Positions 16,641 through 25,398 of a stretch of DNA of 64,000 nt are shown piece after piece; the stretch's first letter is position 1, and every line of letters starts with the position of its first letter. The notes beneath the pieces are model-generated. The model worked only from the letters and a program-made list of their open reading frames with translations, had not been told where the DNA came from and ran no database searches. The stretch comes from Nostoc sp. 106C (GTDB lineage: Bacteria > Cyanobacteriota > Cyanobacteriia > Cyanobacteriales > Nostocaceae): assembly GCF_002154725.1 (NCBI RefSeq), contig NZ_MTAW01000075.1, positions 40,146 through 104,145 on the forward strand. Direction: 5' to 3'. A program made the position numbers and the translations under genes.

Positions 16641-18061
16641 TGGACTGGCTACGGCGCATCCATTTCAATTCTATATATGCCAGGTTATTAGCTACTTACC
16701 TGCTGCTCACAGCTTTAGGAACCTCCTTCATGGCAGGTTACATTCTCTGGTCATTTCATACCTACTTCATGCGGACACGACAAGCTGATTTAGAGAATTG
16801 GACAACAGCCCTCAGCGAGAGTGCAGCTGATGCTTTAGAAAAACAAGATATTCAAAAGCTAGAGGAGTTAGTGCAACGCTATGGTGCGCCACAAACAGTA
16901 ACACTCCGCATTTTTGATCAACAAGCTTGTTTACTAGCTAGTTCTGATTCCAGAATCGACAAACAAGTTAGAGACTGGTATAAAGTTCCGGGAATCCGCG
17001 AAGCTTTAGAAAATCATCAGGCGCAGGGGATTGCAAAAGGAGTTTTATCAAATGAAGATCGCCTCTACATTGCTAAATCAATCTCGCGTCGTGGTCAATT
17101 GCTGGGTGTGCTACGCATGTCCATCACTCTGGAGCAGTATCAGCGTCAGTTTGCTAGGGTAATTTGGAGTGTTTTAGGAGCATTAACGTTAGTAATTTTG
17201 CTGTGTGCGCTGATTAGTGCTCGTCTTGCGCGCAGCCTTTCTAAACCAATTGAAACAATGCGAAACTTTGCTATTCACCTGGGTAAAGGTCATTTTGGTG
17301 ACAAGCTTTTAATTAACCAGAACAATGAGTTAGATCAGTTAGCAGCAGAGTTAAACCGGATGAGCATACGACTAGCTTCACTAGAGCAAGAACGTCGCTC
17401 GTTTTTGGCAAATGTTTCTCACGAACTGCGCACACCAATTAGCAACGTTCAAGTAACTGTAGAAGCACTAAAAAGCGGAGCCTACGAAGAACCAGAATTA
17501 TGCGATCGCTTTTTCCAAACAATCGAAAATGAAATTAAACGCTTATCTCAACTAATTCATGATTTGCTCGATTTAGGACGTTTGGAAGCCGGAGTTACCC
17601 AATTAAAACAGCAAACTTTCTCATTGTGCGGTTTGATTAACCGGACTGTGAGCGCAATGGAACCTCGTATGCAAACTGTTGGCGTATCTGTGCAAGTCAA
17701 TGTAGTTAACTTATCGCTACAAGGCGATCCTGAGCGACTATTGCAAGTTTTTTTGAATGTGTTAGATAACGCTATCAAACACTCATTACCCAATTCTCAG
17801 ATATTCATTTCTGGGTACAAAGAAGGAAAACAAGCCGTTGTGAAAATTCAAGATCAAGGTTTGGGTATCAGTGAGCCTGATTTACCAAGAATTTTTGAAC
17901 AATTTTATACAACAGACCCCTCCCGCAAAGGTAGTGGTAGCGGTTTAGGGTTAGCCTTGGCGAAGCGGATTGTAGAAGCCCATCATGGTAGCATCACAGC
18001 TAGCAGCGTAGTCGGTCAGGGAGCAACTTTTACAATTTGCTTACCGTTAACAACCAAGTAG
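16637..18061 (+). CDS. Membrane sensor histidine kinase
   Basis: The 474-residue kinase has transmembrane segments at about 15-40 and 175-197 around a roughly 130-residue extracytoplasmic sensor region. HAMP (about 198-250) and a HisKA domain follow, with H262 in FLANVSHELRTPISN. The HATPase domain has NVLDNAIKHSL, VKIQDQGLGIS and GSGSGLGLALAKRIVEAHHG, all complete. It autophosphorylates on signal and should pass phosphate to the receiver encoded immediately upstream, whose stop codon it overlaps by 4 bases. A second Met follows the first. The sensor region is unrecognised, so the stimulus is unknown. Confidence 0.92.
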   Translation: MMDWLRRIHFNSIYARLLATYLLLTALGTSFMAGYILWSFHTYFMRTRQADLENWTTALSESAADALEKQDIQKLEELVQRYGAPQTVTLRIFDQQACLLASSDSRIDKQVRDWYKVPGIREALENHQAQGIAKGVLSNEDRLYIAKSISRRGQLLGVLRMSITLEQYQRQFARVIWSVLGALTLVILLCALISARLARSLSKPIETMRNFAIHLGKGHFGDKLLINQNNELDQLAAELNRMSIRLASLEQERRSFLANVSHELRTPISNVQVTVEALKSGAYEEPELCDRFFQTIENEIKRLSQLIHDLLDLGRLEAGVTQLKQQTFSLCGLINRTVSAMEPRMQTVGVSVQVNVVNLSLQGDPERLLQVFLNVLDNAIKHSLPNSQIFISGYKEGKQAVVKIQDQGLGISEPDLPRIFEQFYTTDPSRKGSGSGLGLALAKRIVEAHHGSITASSVVGQGATFTICLPLTTK

Positions 18062-18379
18062 TAGTACAACAAGTTAATGATGTAGTTGAATTTTAGCTCA
18101 TTGCTATAGCAATCCGATTTGATATCCTGAATTTACAAAGTAGAGGTAGAAAACAGGGAACAAGAAAGAATAGAGGTGAGGGTGTTCCTAGCTTCGCAAA
18201 AATCAAATAAGAGTCCTATGTAAAAACTAAAAAAGTATCTAAGTTAATTTGAGGGCACTTAAACAAAGTCCAATCCGTCTCTATTACACATCTAGGATAA
18301 ATCTGGATTAACAGTAGTGTAAAACCAGTGATACTCTGACAAAACAATTAAAATGTGGCAAGTAATTTAGGAGAATAAC
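18062..18379. other. Intergenic region, no gene seen
   Basis: A 318-base spacer between co-directional genes. No hairpin strong enough to call a terminator for the kinase gene was seen. The promoter of the next gene should lie in the last 100 bases; no box is assigned. Confidence 0.35.
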
Positions 18380-18769
18380 GTGAAAACAGCAGTAATTGCC
18401 AAAGCACTAATTGCATCACTAGGTTTTGTAACTTTGTTCACCCCAAATCAGGCCTCTGCTCAATTAATACCACAACCTTGGGTGTCAGTGGGTGGAAATG
18501 ATGGTGATGTCACCTATGCTGTGGGAGCTAGAGCTTTAAACTTGGGTGTTGAACTAGGTGCTGGCCCTGACGGTTCTACTGGAGTAGATGTTTTGAAATT
18601 TATCAACTTACCAGTAATTTCACCTTATGTAGGACTAGGATATTATTCAGAAGATAAAGGTGTTGCTGTTTCTGGCGGTGTTCAGGTAGGCGCTACAGAT
18701 CACATTTTTGTAGGTGCAGGTTACAACTCTGTTCGTGGCTTCAATGGGCAACTAGGAGTAAGATTCTAA
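18380..18769 (+). CDS. Small exported glycine-rich protein
   Basis: The 129-residue protein has a clear signal peptide: KTAVIAK, a hydrophobic core, then a cleavage site after NQASAQ. The mature part is glycine-rich with alternating polar and hydrophobic residues (VGLGYYSED, VSGGVQVGATDHIFVGAGYN, GQLGVRF) and ends in an aromatic residue. This resembles short outer-membrane beta-strand sequences, though only about 100 residues long. The start is a GTG at 18380, decided by the strong AGGAG eight bases upstream. I do not recognise the family. It stands alone between the kinase and WD40 genes. Confidence 0.7.
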   Translation: MKTAVIAKALIASLGFVTLFTPNQASAQLIPQPWVSVGGNDGDVTYAVGARALNLGVELGAGPDGSTGVDVLKFINLPVISPYVGLGYYSEDKGVAVSGGVQVGATDHIFVGAGYNSVRGFNGQLGVRF

Positions 18770-18806
18770 TTTTCTCTACAGCAACTAACATAGAGGAATA
18801 AAAATA

Positions 18807-18825
18807 AACACCTCTCGCAGGTGTT
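18807..18825. terminator. Possible terminator hairpin
   Basis: AACACCT-CTCGC-AGGTGTT forms a perfect 7-bp stem 38 bases after the stop of the small exported protein gene. No clear T-run follows, so it may be a weak terminator or simply a 3' stabilising hairpin. Confidence 0.4.
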
Positions 18826-19043
18826 AGTAATTTAGTATTTATAGATATTGAGTAGCCTTTAATTTCGATGTAGTTTAGGCTCAAGGCGATCGCCAGTTAT
18901 ACTGACTATGATTTATCTACCATTAAGGCATAGATAAAGTAATCTAAGATTCCTAAATCATCATTTTAGTTTATTGTCTGAATTGAGACTATGAGTTTCA
19001 GAAGCAGATTTTAGAAACCCTGGGTAGGTAGTTCCTGTTTGTA

Positions 19044-19079
19044 TAGCTGACGATTCAAAATCGCCAGCTATTTATTTTT
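19044..19079 (+). terminator. Strong intrinsic terminator-like hairpin
   Basis: TAGCTGACGATT and AATCGCCAGCTA form a 12-bp stem with one mismatch, with loop bases CAA/A, directly followed by TTTATTTTTA (19071-19080). This is a textbook rho-independent structure on the plus strand. It lies 275 bases after the nearest upstream stop codon, so either the 18380 transcript has a long 3' end or the terminator belongs to an unannotated short RNA. Confidence 0.65.
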
Positions 19080-19151
19080 ATTGATAAATGGCAGAAATAG
19101 TGAAAGAATCGAGCTACTCTTTACTATGATTTATTTAACAGGAATCTCCTT

Positions 19152-21497
19152 ATGGAGCAAGGAATAAGATTACTCATACAGTTAGTAATAGAGTTTGCAC
19201 CTGTGATTGCATCTTTCATTCAAAAGCGGATGGAGGAAAGCTTAAATGCAACTAAGTACGAAATTCCCCTGACAATTGCCGAATCAGATCAATCTTTAAA
19301 TATTGCTACTTCAAATTTTAACTATGAAGTAGGATTGACACAAGAAAAACGCCTACAACATCAATTAGCTGTTTATCAACATCAGACTTTATTAGAAATA
19401 ACTCAAAAAGAGAGAGAAACAGCACTCAAGTTACCAGAAGTTCACAAAATTCTAGAAAACTGGCCGTTAAGATTATATCCTTCCCAAATTTTAGAGTCTT
19501 ACATTAATTATGGACGTATCCCACTAAAAATTTTTATCGCCCCTCCACAGCTGGAATATGAGAGATTTGCTAATAAAAATCAAGTAACTCCAGAAATTGA
19601 GTTAATGTTATCTGAAGGGTTACGAGAGTTTATTAACAAGCACTACTCGCTCCACAATTCAGTCAGACCAACAGAATTTTTAGCAGGTGCATGGGATAGC
19701 AAACGTTTTCATAGCGAATCCAGTATCAAGGCTCTGTTTAGTATGTTAAAAACAGAGCCTATTTTAATTTTAGAATCAGAGCATGATGGAGATTATCTCA
19801 ACTTCCGCATTGCTTATTGGGGATTGGGGCAAGGAAATTATTACTATCAAACTATATCGAGATTACCTTACAAAGCCATATTAGAAAATTCTGCTAAAAA
19901 TCGAGCTTTAGAATGGAGAAAAATCAGAGATGAATTGTTATCACTAGGAGAAGATTTAGACGAAGTAAACATTATAGGTAAAGATAATGTGAGAAATTTA
20001 GCAATTTTAGAAAAAGCAGAAAAATGGCAAAATCAAGGTATTAATATTAATAAGCTATCCCTAGAATATGAAATTAATCATCAGGATGTTGAAAGACTTT
20101 GCCAAGTCTTGATCAACTGTCACTGTCTGATTACTAGCTGGGTGGCGGATATTTATCACCTAATTCATCATGATGTTCCACCACTATTACCGGAGTTACT
20201 GATGAGTTTGCTTGACGATAATTTAGATTTACAATCAGTACAAGTAATAGTTACAGGTTATCAACAAGTTTACCAAGCCCTAGAACAGGAGCGCCGTTAC
20301 TGGATTCCAGAGTTAGCTTTGCAATTAGCTGTGAGTTTATCTTATTTAAGCGATCGCTCTTGGGCAAAGGAACAGGTTGACTATTCTATCAATACATGGT
20401 TGCAACTGCACCAAGTTTCACTACAAGAGGTAAATAATCCTTTAAAGGCGATGCAATCTGCGCTCAGAATAGAAGATAGGGAATATCTTACCAAGTTAAA
20501 GGAGTATTTCACAGTTGTTGACGATCGCCAAAGTATTCTTGAGGTTGAAAGTATGTTACAGGCGATCGCCAATCTCAACCAACAGCCTAGCCCAGAATCT
20601 GCAACTCTCTGTCATACCCTCACCGGCCATTTAGGCAATATATCATCTGTGTCGATCGCACCAGATGGAGAAATGTTAGTTAGCGGGTGTGCAGACAAAA
20701 CTATTAAGGTATGGAATCTGCATACAGGCAAACTAATCCGTACACTGACAGAGAATTTAGGAGAAATTTCCTCTGTAGCTGTGAGTCCTGATGGTAATTA
20801 TCTCGCCGTCGGTAGCTATCAACATCCTAAAAGTAATGTCAAGGTTTGGCATTTAAAAACAGGTAAACTACTGCATACACTGTTGGGGCATCAAAAACCT
20901 GTTAACTTTGTAGTCATCAGCCCAGATGGCCAACTTCTTGCTAGTGGTAGTCATAAAATTAAGATTTGGCATTTGCATAAAGGCGATCGCATTTGTACCC
21001 TTTGGCATTCATCCGCAGTCGATACTGCTGCTATCAGCCCCGATGGCACGATCCTCGCCAGTGGAAGTTCTGATAGTAAAATCAGGCTGTGGAATCCACG
21101 CACTGGCGATCCATTACGCACACTCATCGGTCACAGTAGCGGGATCAAATCTCTAGCTATAAGTCCTGATGGCAAAATTCTCTTTAGCGGTAGTGCTGAT
21201 ACAACCATCAAAATTTGGCATCTAATTACAGGTAAACTGCTAGATACCCTGGCTGGACATTCAGATGAGGTGAAATCCATCGCAGTTAATCCTGATGGAG
21301 AAATACTTTGGAGTGGTAGTGCTGACACAACCATCAAGATGTGGCGTATTTCTACAGGCGAACTGCTGCATACACTTACCGGACATTCAGGGCAAGTTAA
21401 TTCTATTGCTTTAAGTGCAGATGGTAAATTCCTTGCCGCTGGTAGTTCCGATCAAACAATTAAAATATATATGGTGGATAGTTGTATAAAACAATAA
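19152..21497 (+). CDS. WD40 beta-propeller protein with an unrecognised N-terminal half
   Basis: The 781-residue protein has two parts. Residues about 493-780 form seven WD40 repeats (SPDG, SGSADTTIKIW patterns) that should close one beta-propeller. Residues 1-490 match no family I know: a hydrophobic N-terminal helix (LLIQLVIEFAPVIASFI), a Gln/Glu-rich helical stretch (about 55-90), a mixed alpha/beta region with WPLRLYPSQILESYINYGR and LIFDE-free LESEHDGDYLNFRIAYWGLG, and a helical region (about 290-480). No P-loop NTPase, TIR or caspase motif is visible. The propeller probably senses or scaffolds a partner. The 21540 gene follows after 42 bases in the same direction and may be cotranscribed. 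A terminator-like hairpin lies just upstream. Confidence 0.75.
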   Translation: MEQGIRLLIQLVIEFAPVIASFIQKRMEESLNATKYEIPLTIAESDQSLNIATSNFNYEVGLTQEKRLQHQLAVYQHQTLLEITQKERETALKLPEVHKILENWPLRLYPSQILESYINYGRIPLKIFIAPPQLEYERFANKNQVTPEIELMLSEGLREFINKHYSLHNSVRPTEFLAGAWDSKRFHSESSIKALFSMLKTEPILILESEHDGDYLNFRIAYWGLGQGNYYYQTISRLPYKAILENSAKNRALEWRKIRDELLSLGEDLDEVNIIGKDNVRNLAILEKAEKWQNQGININKLSLEYEINHQDVERLCQVLINCHCLITSWVADIYHLIHHDVPPLLPELLMSLLDDNLDLQSVQVIVTGYQQVYQALEQERRYWIPELALQLAVSLSYLSDRSWAKEQVDYSINTWLQLHQVSLQEVNNPLKAMQSALRIEDREYLTKLKEYFTVVDDRQSILEVESMLQAIANLNQQPSPESATLCHTLTGHLGNISSVSIAPDGEMLVSGCADKTIKVWNLHTGKLIRTLTENLGEISSVAVSPDGNYLAVGSYQHPKSNVKVWHLKTGKLLHTLLGHQKPVNFVVISPDGQLLASGSHKIKIWHLHKGDRICTLWHSSAVDTAAISPDGTILASGSSDSKIRLWNPRTGDPLRTLIGHSSGIKSLAISPDGKILFSGSADTTIKIWHLITGKLLDTLAGHSDEVKSIAVNPDGEILWSGSADTTIKMWRISTGELLHTLTGHSGQVNSIALSADGKFLAAGSSDQTIKIYMVDSCIKQ

Positions 21498-21539
21498 ATT
21501 CATCTGTCACATTCTTGTTTAAAATTGTCATTATTGATC

Positions 21540-22142
21540 ATGCCATACAGTCAATTCAGCATCGATAAAGTCAAACAAGATTTTCACCTAAAAATTGTAG
21601 AGGGAGTGCGTTTTTTCCCCGAATCGATCGAAAAAATTGTTCCCAGTCAAAGACTACAAGGTATTTTAGAAGATTTACCTTGGGCTATAGCTGTAGATAC
21701 AGAAAAAGCACGTTCTGAGGTAATTATAAATCCTGTACTTCTAGAAGTACGACGCATCTTAAATTCCACAATCAGCGTATTTTCAGGTGAAGAATTTAAC
21801 GTTGATGCCAGTGTCGGACTCAACGGGGTATGCGATTTTCTCATAAGTCGTTCTTCGGAACAATTAACAGTGGAAGCACCTGCAATTGTGATTGTTGAAG
21901 CGAAAAAATCTGATCTTAAATCTGGGCTAGGACAATGTATTGCAGAAATGGTAGCTGCACAGCGATTTAATCAAGCCAGAGAACAGCCTCTCACAACAAT
22001 TTACGGAACAGTAAGTAGCGGTACACAGTGGCGGTTTCTCAAATTAGAAGGACAAATAATCACAATTGATTTAATGGATTATTTTCTTCCTCCTATTGAG
22101 CAAATTCTCAGCTTTTTTGTATGGATGGTAAAAGCAGGTTGA
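21540..22142 (+). CDS. PD-(D/E)XK nuclease-fold protein of unknown role
   Basis: The 200-residue protein begins MPYSQFSIDKV at the ATG at 21540; the TTG 15 bases upstream is less likely. It carries a PD-(D/E)XK-like core: E69 in a predicted helix, D99 in GVCDFLIS, then E120 and K122 in IVIVEAKKSD, followed by Q132 in LGQCIAEMVAAQRF. The spacing fits the fold shared by restriction endonucleases and RecB-like nucleases. I know it only as a recurring uncharacterised cyanobacterial family. It lies 42 bases after the WD40 gene, same strand. Nuclease activity is inference from the core residues. Confidence 0.65.
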   Translation: MPYSQFSIDKVKQDFHLKIVEGVRFFPESIEKIVPSQRLQGILEDLPWAIAVDTEKARSEVIINPVLLEVRRILNSTISVFSGEEFNVDASVGLNGVCDFLISRSSEQLTVEAPAIVIVEAKKSDLKSGLGQCIAEMVAAQRFNQAREQPLTTIYGTVSSGTQWRFLKLEGQIITIDLMDYFLPPIEQILSFFVWMVKAG

Positions 22143-22211
22143 TTCTAGTTATAAATTCCGTTTTTTATTGGATAAGCATTTTACATATAGTCAAATTTTG
22201 GCAAATTAATA

Positions 22212-22454
22212 CTAGCGTTCCATCTGCTCAATACCAATAATTTCCCGATTGCCTGCAATCTCTTTTTGAGTGTGAAATGTGAAATGTCTTTGCTGTCCTA
22301 ATTGCTGCCACTCTCGTTGCAATTCCGCGTGAGGATAATTGCCAGTGTTGAGCATCTCCAGTATTGTAGGCCATACTAGTTTAACACTGTTGACATCGCC
22401 AACGAAGACTTTAAAACGACCAATGTTAGCGATCGCATAAATTCCAGAAGCCAT
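22212..22454 (-). CDS. Degenerate GIY-YIG domain protein
   Basis: From the ATG at 22454 the product has 80 residues. GIYAI at the start and KVFVGD about nine residues later match the GIY and YIG motifs (YIG altered to FVG). The later NYPHAELQREWQQLGQQRHFTFHT fits the conserved HNxHLQxAWxKYGxxxFxF segment of GIY-YIG proteins. The helix that should carry the catalytic Arg reads SVKLVWPTIL, with no Arg at the expected place, so it is probably not an active nuclease. An upstream in-frame extension to 22586 lacks family similarity. It is convergent with the PD-(D/E)XK gene. Confidence 0.6.
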   Translation of the reverse strand: MASGIYAIANIGRFKVFVGDVNSVKLVWPTILEMLNTGNYPHAELQREWQQLGQQRHFTFHTQKEIAGNREIIGIEQMER

Positions 22455-22572
22455 AACCAATGAAAAATTAATAAATATCTTTTTGGATTTAAAATACTCA
22501 TAATTTAGGAAGTTTTGTTTTTTTGCAACAAAACTCAGTACTGAATTGCATACATCCATATCAAAATTATTT

Positions 22573-22600
22573 AGTAGGATGGGCATTGCCCAACCCTACT
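22573..22600. repeat. Palindromic repeat of the GTAGGGTGGGCA family
   Basis: AGTAGGA-TGGGCA and TGCCCAACCCTACT form a 13-bp stem with one bulged base. A sister copy with compensating differences is at 58541-58565. It sits 11 bases after the stop of the leftward membrane protein gene and may serve as its terminator. The family belongs to the short dispersed palindromes of Nostocales. Confidence 0.6.
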
Positions 22601-22611
22601 GTTTACTATGC

Positions 22612-24603
22612 TTAGCCTTCCAGCGATCGCGTATATACTGGTTTGCCTTGAGAATCATAAATAGACAAAGACAGTTGAGCATTGTCGCTAATTACTCCCA
22701 ACGCTTGCTGTAACATTTGTAAGTGTTGATTTCCATCAGCAATTACATTTGATTTTGGAGGATTAGCATTAGGTGAAGTACTTGTACTTTGCCGTGCTAG
22801 GTCATATTCACGGGTTAACTGCACAGTAATTCCGCGATTATCTATAGTAAAAGTACAAATCCGCATTCCATTAGTACAAAGTTTATTTAGATCAGTGCGG
22901 GTTTGTTGCAAACTATTAGCCATTTCTAGCTTTGCTTGTGCTTGTTTCAGGGCAGCAGAGTAGGGTTCAATCAGAGTTTGAGCCAAGCGATATTGAAAGC
23001 TATCATCAGAAATTTGTTTAGCAGACTGCAAAGCCTGTTCCCATTGGAGTACGGCTGGCTGCCATTGTTGCTTTTGCTCATATGCTTTGGCTTGGTTGGC
23101 TGTGCTAATAGCCTGTTGGTAAGTTTTGGCTGCTAGTTGTTCTTTAGTAGCGCGATCGCGTGCTGCTGCTAGTTTTGGTTTATATTCTCCCAAGAGTGTT
23201 TGTGCTTGTTGGTATACTGAGCTAGTTCGGGGAATGATATTCAATGCATTAACTGCCACCTGCCAAGTAGATTGCACCTTTTGTAAGTCACGCAAGGATT
23301 GAATCATTGTCTCTTGCTGGGCGGCTGCATTAGCTACAGCCTGAGCAGCGTTGAGTTTTTTCAACCATTTTTCTGCTCCTAACAATTGCTGATTAACAGT
23401 TTTCAAGCCGACACGATAACTCAGTAATTTCACTTGCGCCAGATCGTACAATTCGCTATTGGAACCGATCGCTTCTAATGGTACGATCGCCCTTCGCCAA
23501 AGTTTCTGTCTAGCTTGTAATTCCTCTAGGCTATTGGTAGGCGTTTTAGTTTTACTCATCGCCAAGGATGCTGCTTGCAAAGCTTTTACCACCTGATCGA
23601 TTTTTTCGGACGACCCAGATAAACTTGCTTGTAGTTCCTCAGCTTTTTGGTATTGGGGAGACCAAGAGGGGATCTTTTCTAAGTCTGAGCTTGATGCTTT
23701 CAGTTGCTGTTGCACCGCTACTAATTCTTTTTCCGATTTGGCATGGCGCATTAATCGTCTAGATTCGGTTTTTAATTGTTCTGCAGTTTGTATTTCTTTA
23801 CACTGGGAAATTACGCAAGGGCTAGTCAGGAAGTAAGCTCCGCCAGCTAACACGACAATTCCTACACAAGCTCCACCTAACAAAATTGATTTGATTGGTT
23901 TTGCTCGCTTAGAAGTTAATAAATCTGGTGAGCCAGCAAAGGGATCAAACGCTTCTTCGTGCTCCGTCTCATCGGATGAAGCTACTGAGGTAGAACGCGT
24001 AAATGATGAATCAGTCTCATCTAGGAATGAAGTTGCTGAGATGTTCTTTGCAAATGGTGAATCTGTCTCATCTAATGAAGCTGCTGAGAAAGGAGGCGTA
24101 AATGGTGAATCTGTCTCATCTAATGAAGCTGTTGAGAAAGGAGGCGTAAATGGTGAATCTGTCTCATCAATTGATCTATCGTCTGAAATCGGCACAGAGA
24201 AGGGAGGGAAAATTAATCTATTACCAGAGGAATTACCCGTAGACTCTTCCAAAGCAGTTGCCTGTAGAGTAGGGTAAAGATTAATTTCATCCATTTCTAC
24301 CCTCTGATTGATATAGAGGGAACGTTTAGTATAAGGACGTTTTTCACCAAATACTCTCACAAAGCATTGGACATTTTGCTCTCCTTGGGTTGGTACCGAC
24401 CGGATTGCGTCCTCAACTACTTGAAAGACTATTTGGGTGTCAACTGTCAAACCTATTGGATGTTGAATTAGAATCATCAGTCCGTCATTATTGACGGCAC
24501 ACTTCACTTGAAAGACACCGCCGGATGGAACTTCGGCAAGGAAGAGTTCCTGCAAAGTTTTGGTTAACAGCTGTAAGTCTTCCTGCTGAACTGCTACTGT
24601 CAT
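22612..24603 (-). CDS. Single-pass membrane protein with repeat linker and long coiled coil
   Basis: From ATG 24603 (GGGA upstream) the product has 663 residues; ATG 24690 would add 29. Residues 1-100 form a compact cytosolic domain. A low-complexity acidic linker (about 130-235) follows, with tandem DETDSPFTPPFSAASL repeats. One transmembrane segment (SILLGGACVGIVVLAGGAYFL) comes next, then a long Gln/Ala-rich helical region with several AKxYxxAIxxAxxA stretches like degenerate TPRs. The C-terminal domain ends in LSLSIYDSQGKPVYTRSL. I do not recognise the family. Its architecture suggests a membrane scaffold with its helical part outside the cytoplasm. Confidence 0.65.
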   Translation of the reverse strand: MTVAVQQEDLQLLTKTLQELFLAEVPSGGVFQVKCAVNNDGLMILIQHPIGLTVDTQIVFQVVEDAIRSVPTQGEQNVQCFVRVFGEKRPYTKRSLYINQRVEMDEINLYPTLQATALEESTGNSSGNRLIFPPFSVPISDDRSIDETDSPFTPPFSTASLDETDSPFTPPFSAASLDETDSPFAKNISATSFLDETDSSFTRSTSVASSDETEHEEAFDPFAGSPDLLTSKRAKPIKSILLGGACVGIVVLAGGAYFLTSPCVISQCKEIQTAEQLKTESRRLMRHAKSEKELVAVQQQLKASSSDLEKIPSWSPQYQKAEELQASLSGSSEKIDQVVKALQAASLAMSKTKTPTNSLEELQARQKLWRRAIVPLEAIGSNSELYDLAQVKLLSYRVGLKTVNQQLLGAEKWLKKLNAAQAVANAAAQQETMIQSLRDLQKVQSTWQVAVNALNIIPRTSSVYQQAQTLLGEYKPKLAAARDRATKEQLAAKTYQQAISTANQAKAYEQKQQWQPAVLQWEQALQSAKQISDDSFQYRLAQTLIEPYSAALKQAQAKLEMANSLQQTRTDLNKLCTNGMRICTFTIDNRGITVQLTREYDLARQSTSTSPNANPPKSNVIADGNQHLQMLQQALGVISDNAQLSLSIYDSQGKPVYTRSLEG
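24056..24175. repeat. 48-bp in-frame tandem repeat in the membrane protein gene
   Basis: Units begin at 24056, 24104 and 24152, exactly 48 bp apart, the first two nearly identical (a C/T change in GCTGCTGAG/GCTGTTGAG). Two more diverged units lie at about 23960-24055. Each encodes 16 residues of the form DETDSPFTPPFSAASL. The near identity points to recent expansion, and 48 bp keeps the frame. Confidence 0.8.
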
Positions 24604-25398
24604 AGAGCGTTCCCGCTGTTCTTCTATATTGTTTTTCTTATCTTCGAGGGTGGGAAAGGTAGAACTTTCGTTTGTTGTTTGCAGATGCACAGTTTAACCA
24701 ACTAAAGCCAGATAATCAGATTGACCAACTTTCTAACACAAATTCTGACTTTTCAGCAAAAATAAGAGAGCAGAAAATATTCATGCCTCTCAACTTGACA
24801 ACTGCTACAAGTCATATTTGACAATCCTGCTTAAAGTAGAAATTACACATAAAAAATGGGAATAATAAAATTTTTAGGCATTTTCACTGCTTTACATCTA
24901 CTGTAAAATGCCTAAGTGCTACTGTCCTTCTCTTCAGTATTTGCAGTTCAGTAGTGACAAAATTATCTGCAAATAAACCAAATAAGATTTATGTTAAGAA
25001 TGTAGATAAAATCTCAAATTTGAATTTTGCCAGTTGCTTGCTCACCTGACAAACTTACCAATGCTTGAGAGTGATGCGTTACGCTATCGTGTTTCACACT
25101 CTACACTAGGAATTGTAGAAAAATAAATCTACATTACTGAGGTTTTTTATGAGTATGGTCTTTTCCTGACATCCTGGGAAATTTACTGAGGAGATTAATA
25201 ACGTCTTATTGCAATGCAGCCGATTGTTGGTGGAACATTTAATTTACCTAATTTACTTAATTCGATAAAATTGATCGTTGAAAAATAAATTTTGATAGGT
25301 CTCTAAAGCTAAATTGTTTAATTAGGATGCTGTGAAAGATTAAAGACAATATTCAAAGAAATACTTTGTAAGTAAGTGTCGCTACCAGGTGCGGATCA
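24604..25398. other. Divergent intergenic region
   Basis: About 795 bases (700 if the upstream ATG is used) between the leftward membrane protein and the rightward sucC-like gene. It holds the inverted repeat listed at 24874-24915 and otherwise no recognisable gene or RNA. Confidence 0.4.
24874..24915. promoter_or_regulatory. Perfect 11-bp inverted repeat between divergent genes
   Basis: TTAGGCATTTT (24874-24884) and AAAATGCCTAA (24905-24915) are exact inverted copies with a 20-base spacer. Because the flanking genes diverge, a terminator role for either is unlikely. An operator with two half-sites two helical turns apart or a small structured RNA would fit. No known factor can be assigned. 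Confidence 0.45.

Noticed and set aside
23891..24277. 128-codon plus-strand frame with NGESVSSNEAAEKGGV repeats
   Set aside because: It is the mirror of the in-frame tandem repeat of the minus-strand membrane protein, which has the better start, length and structure.
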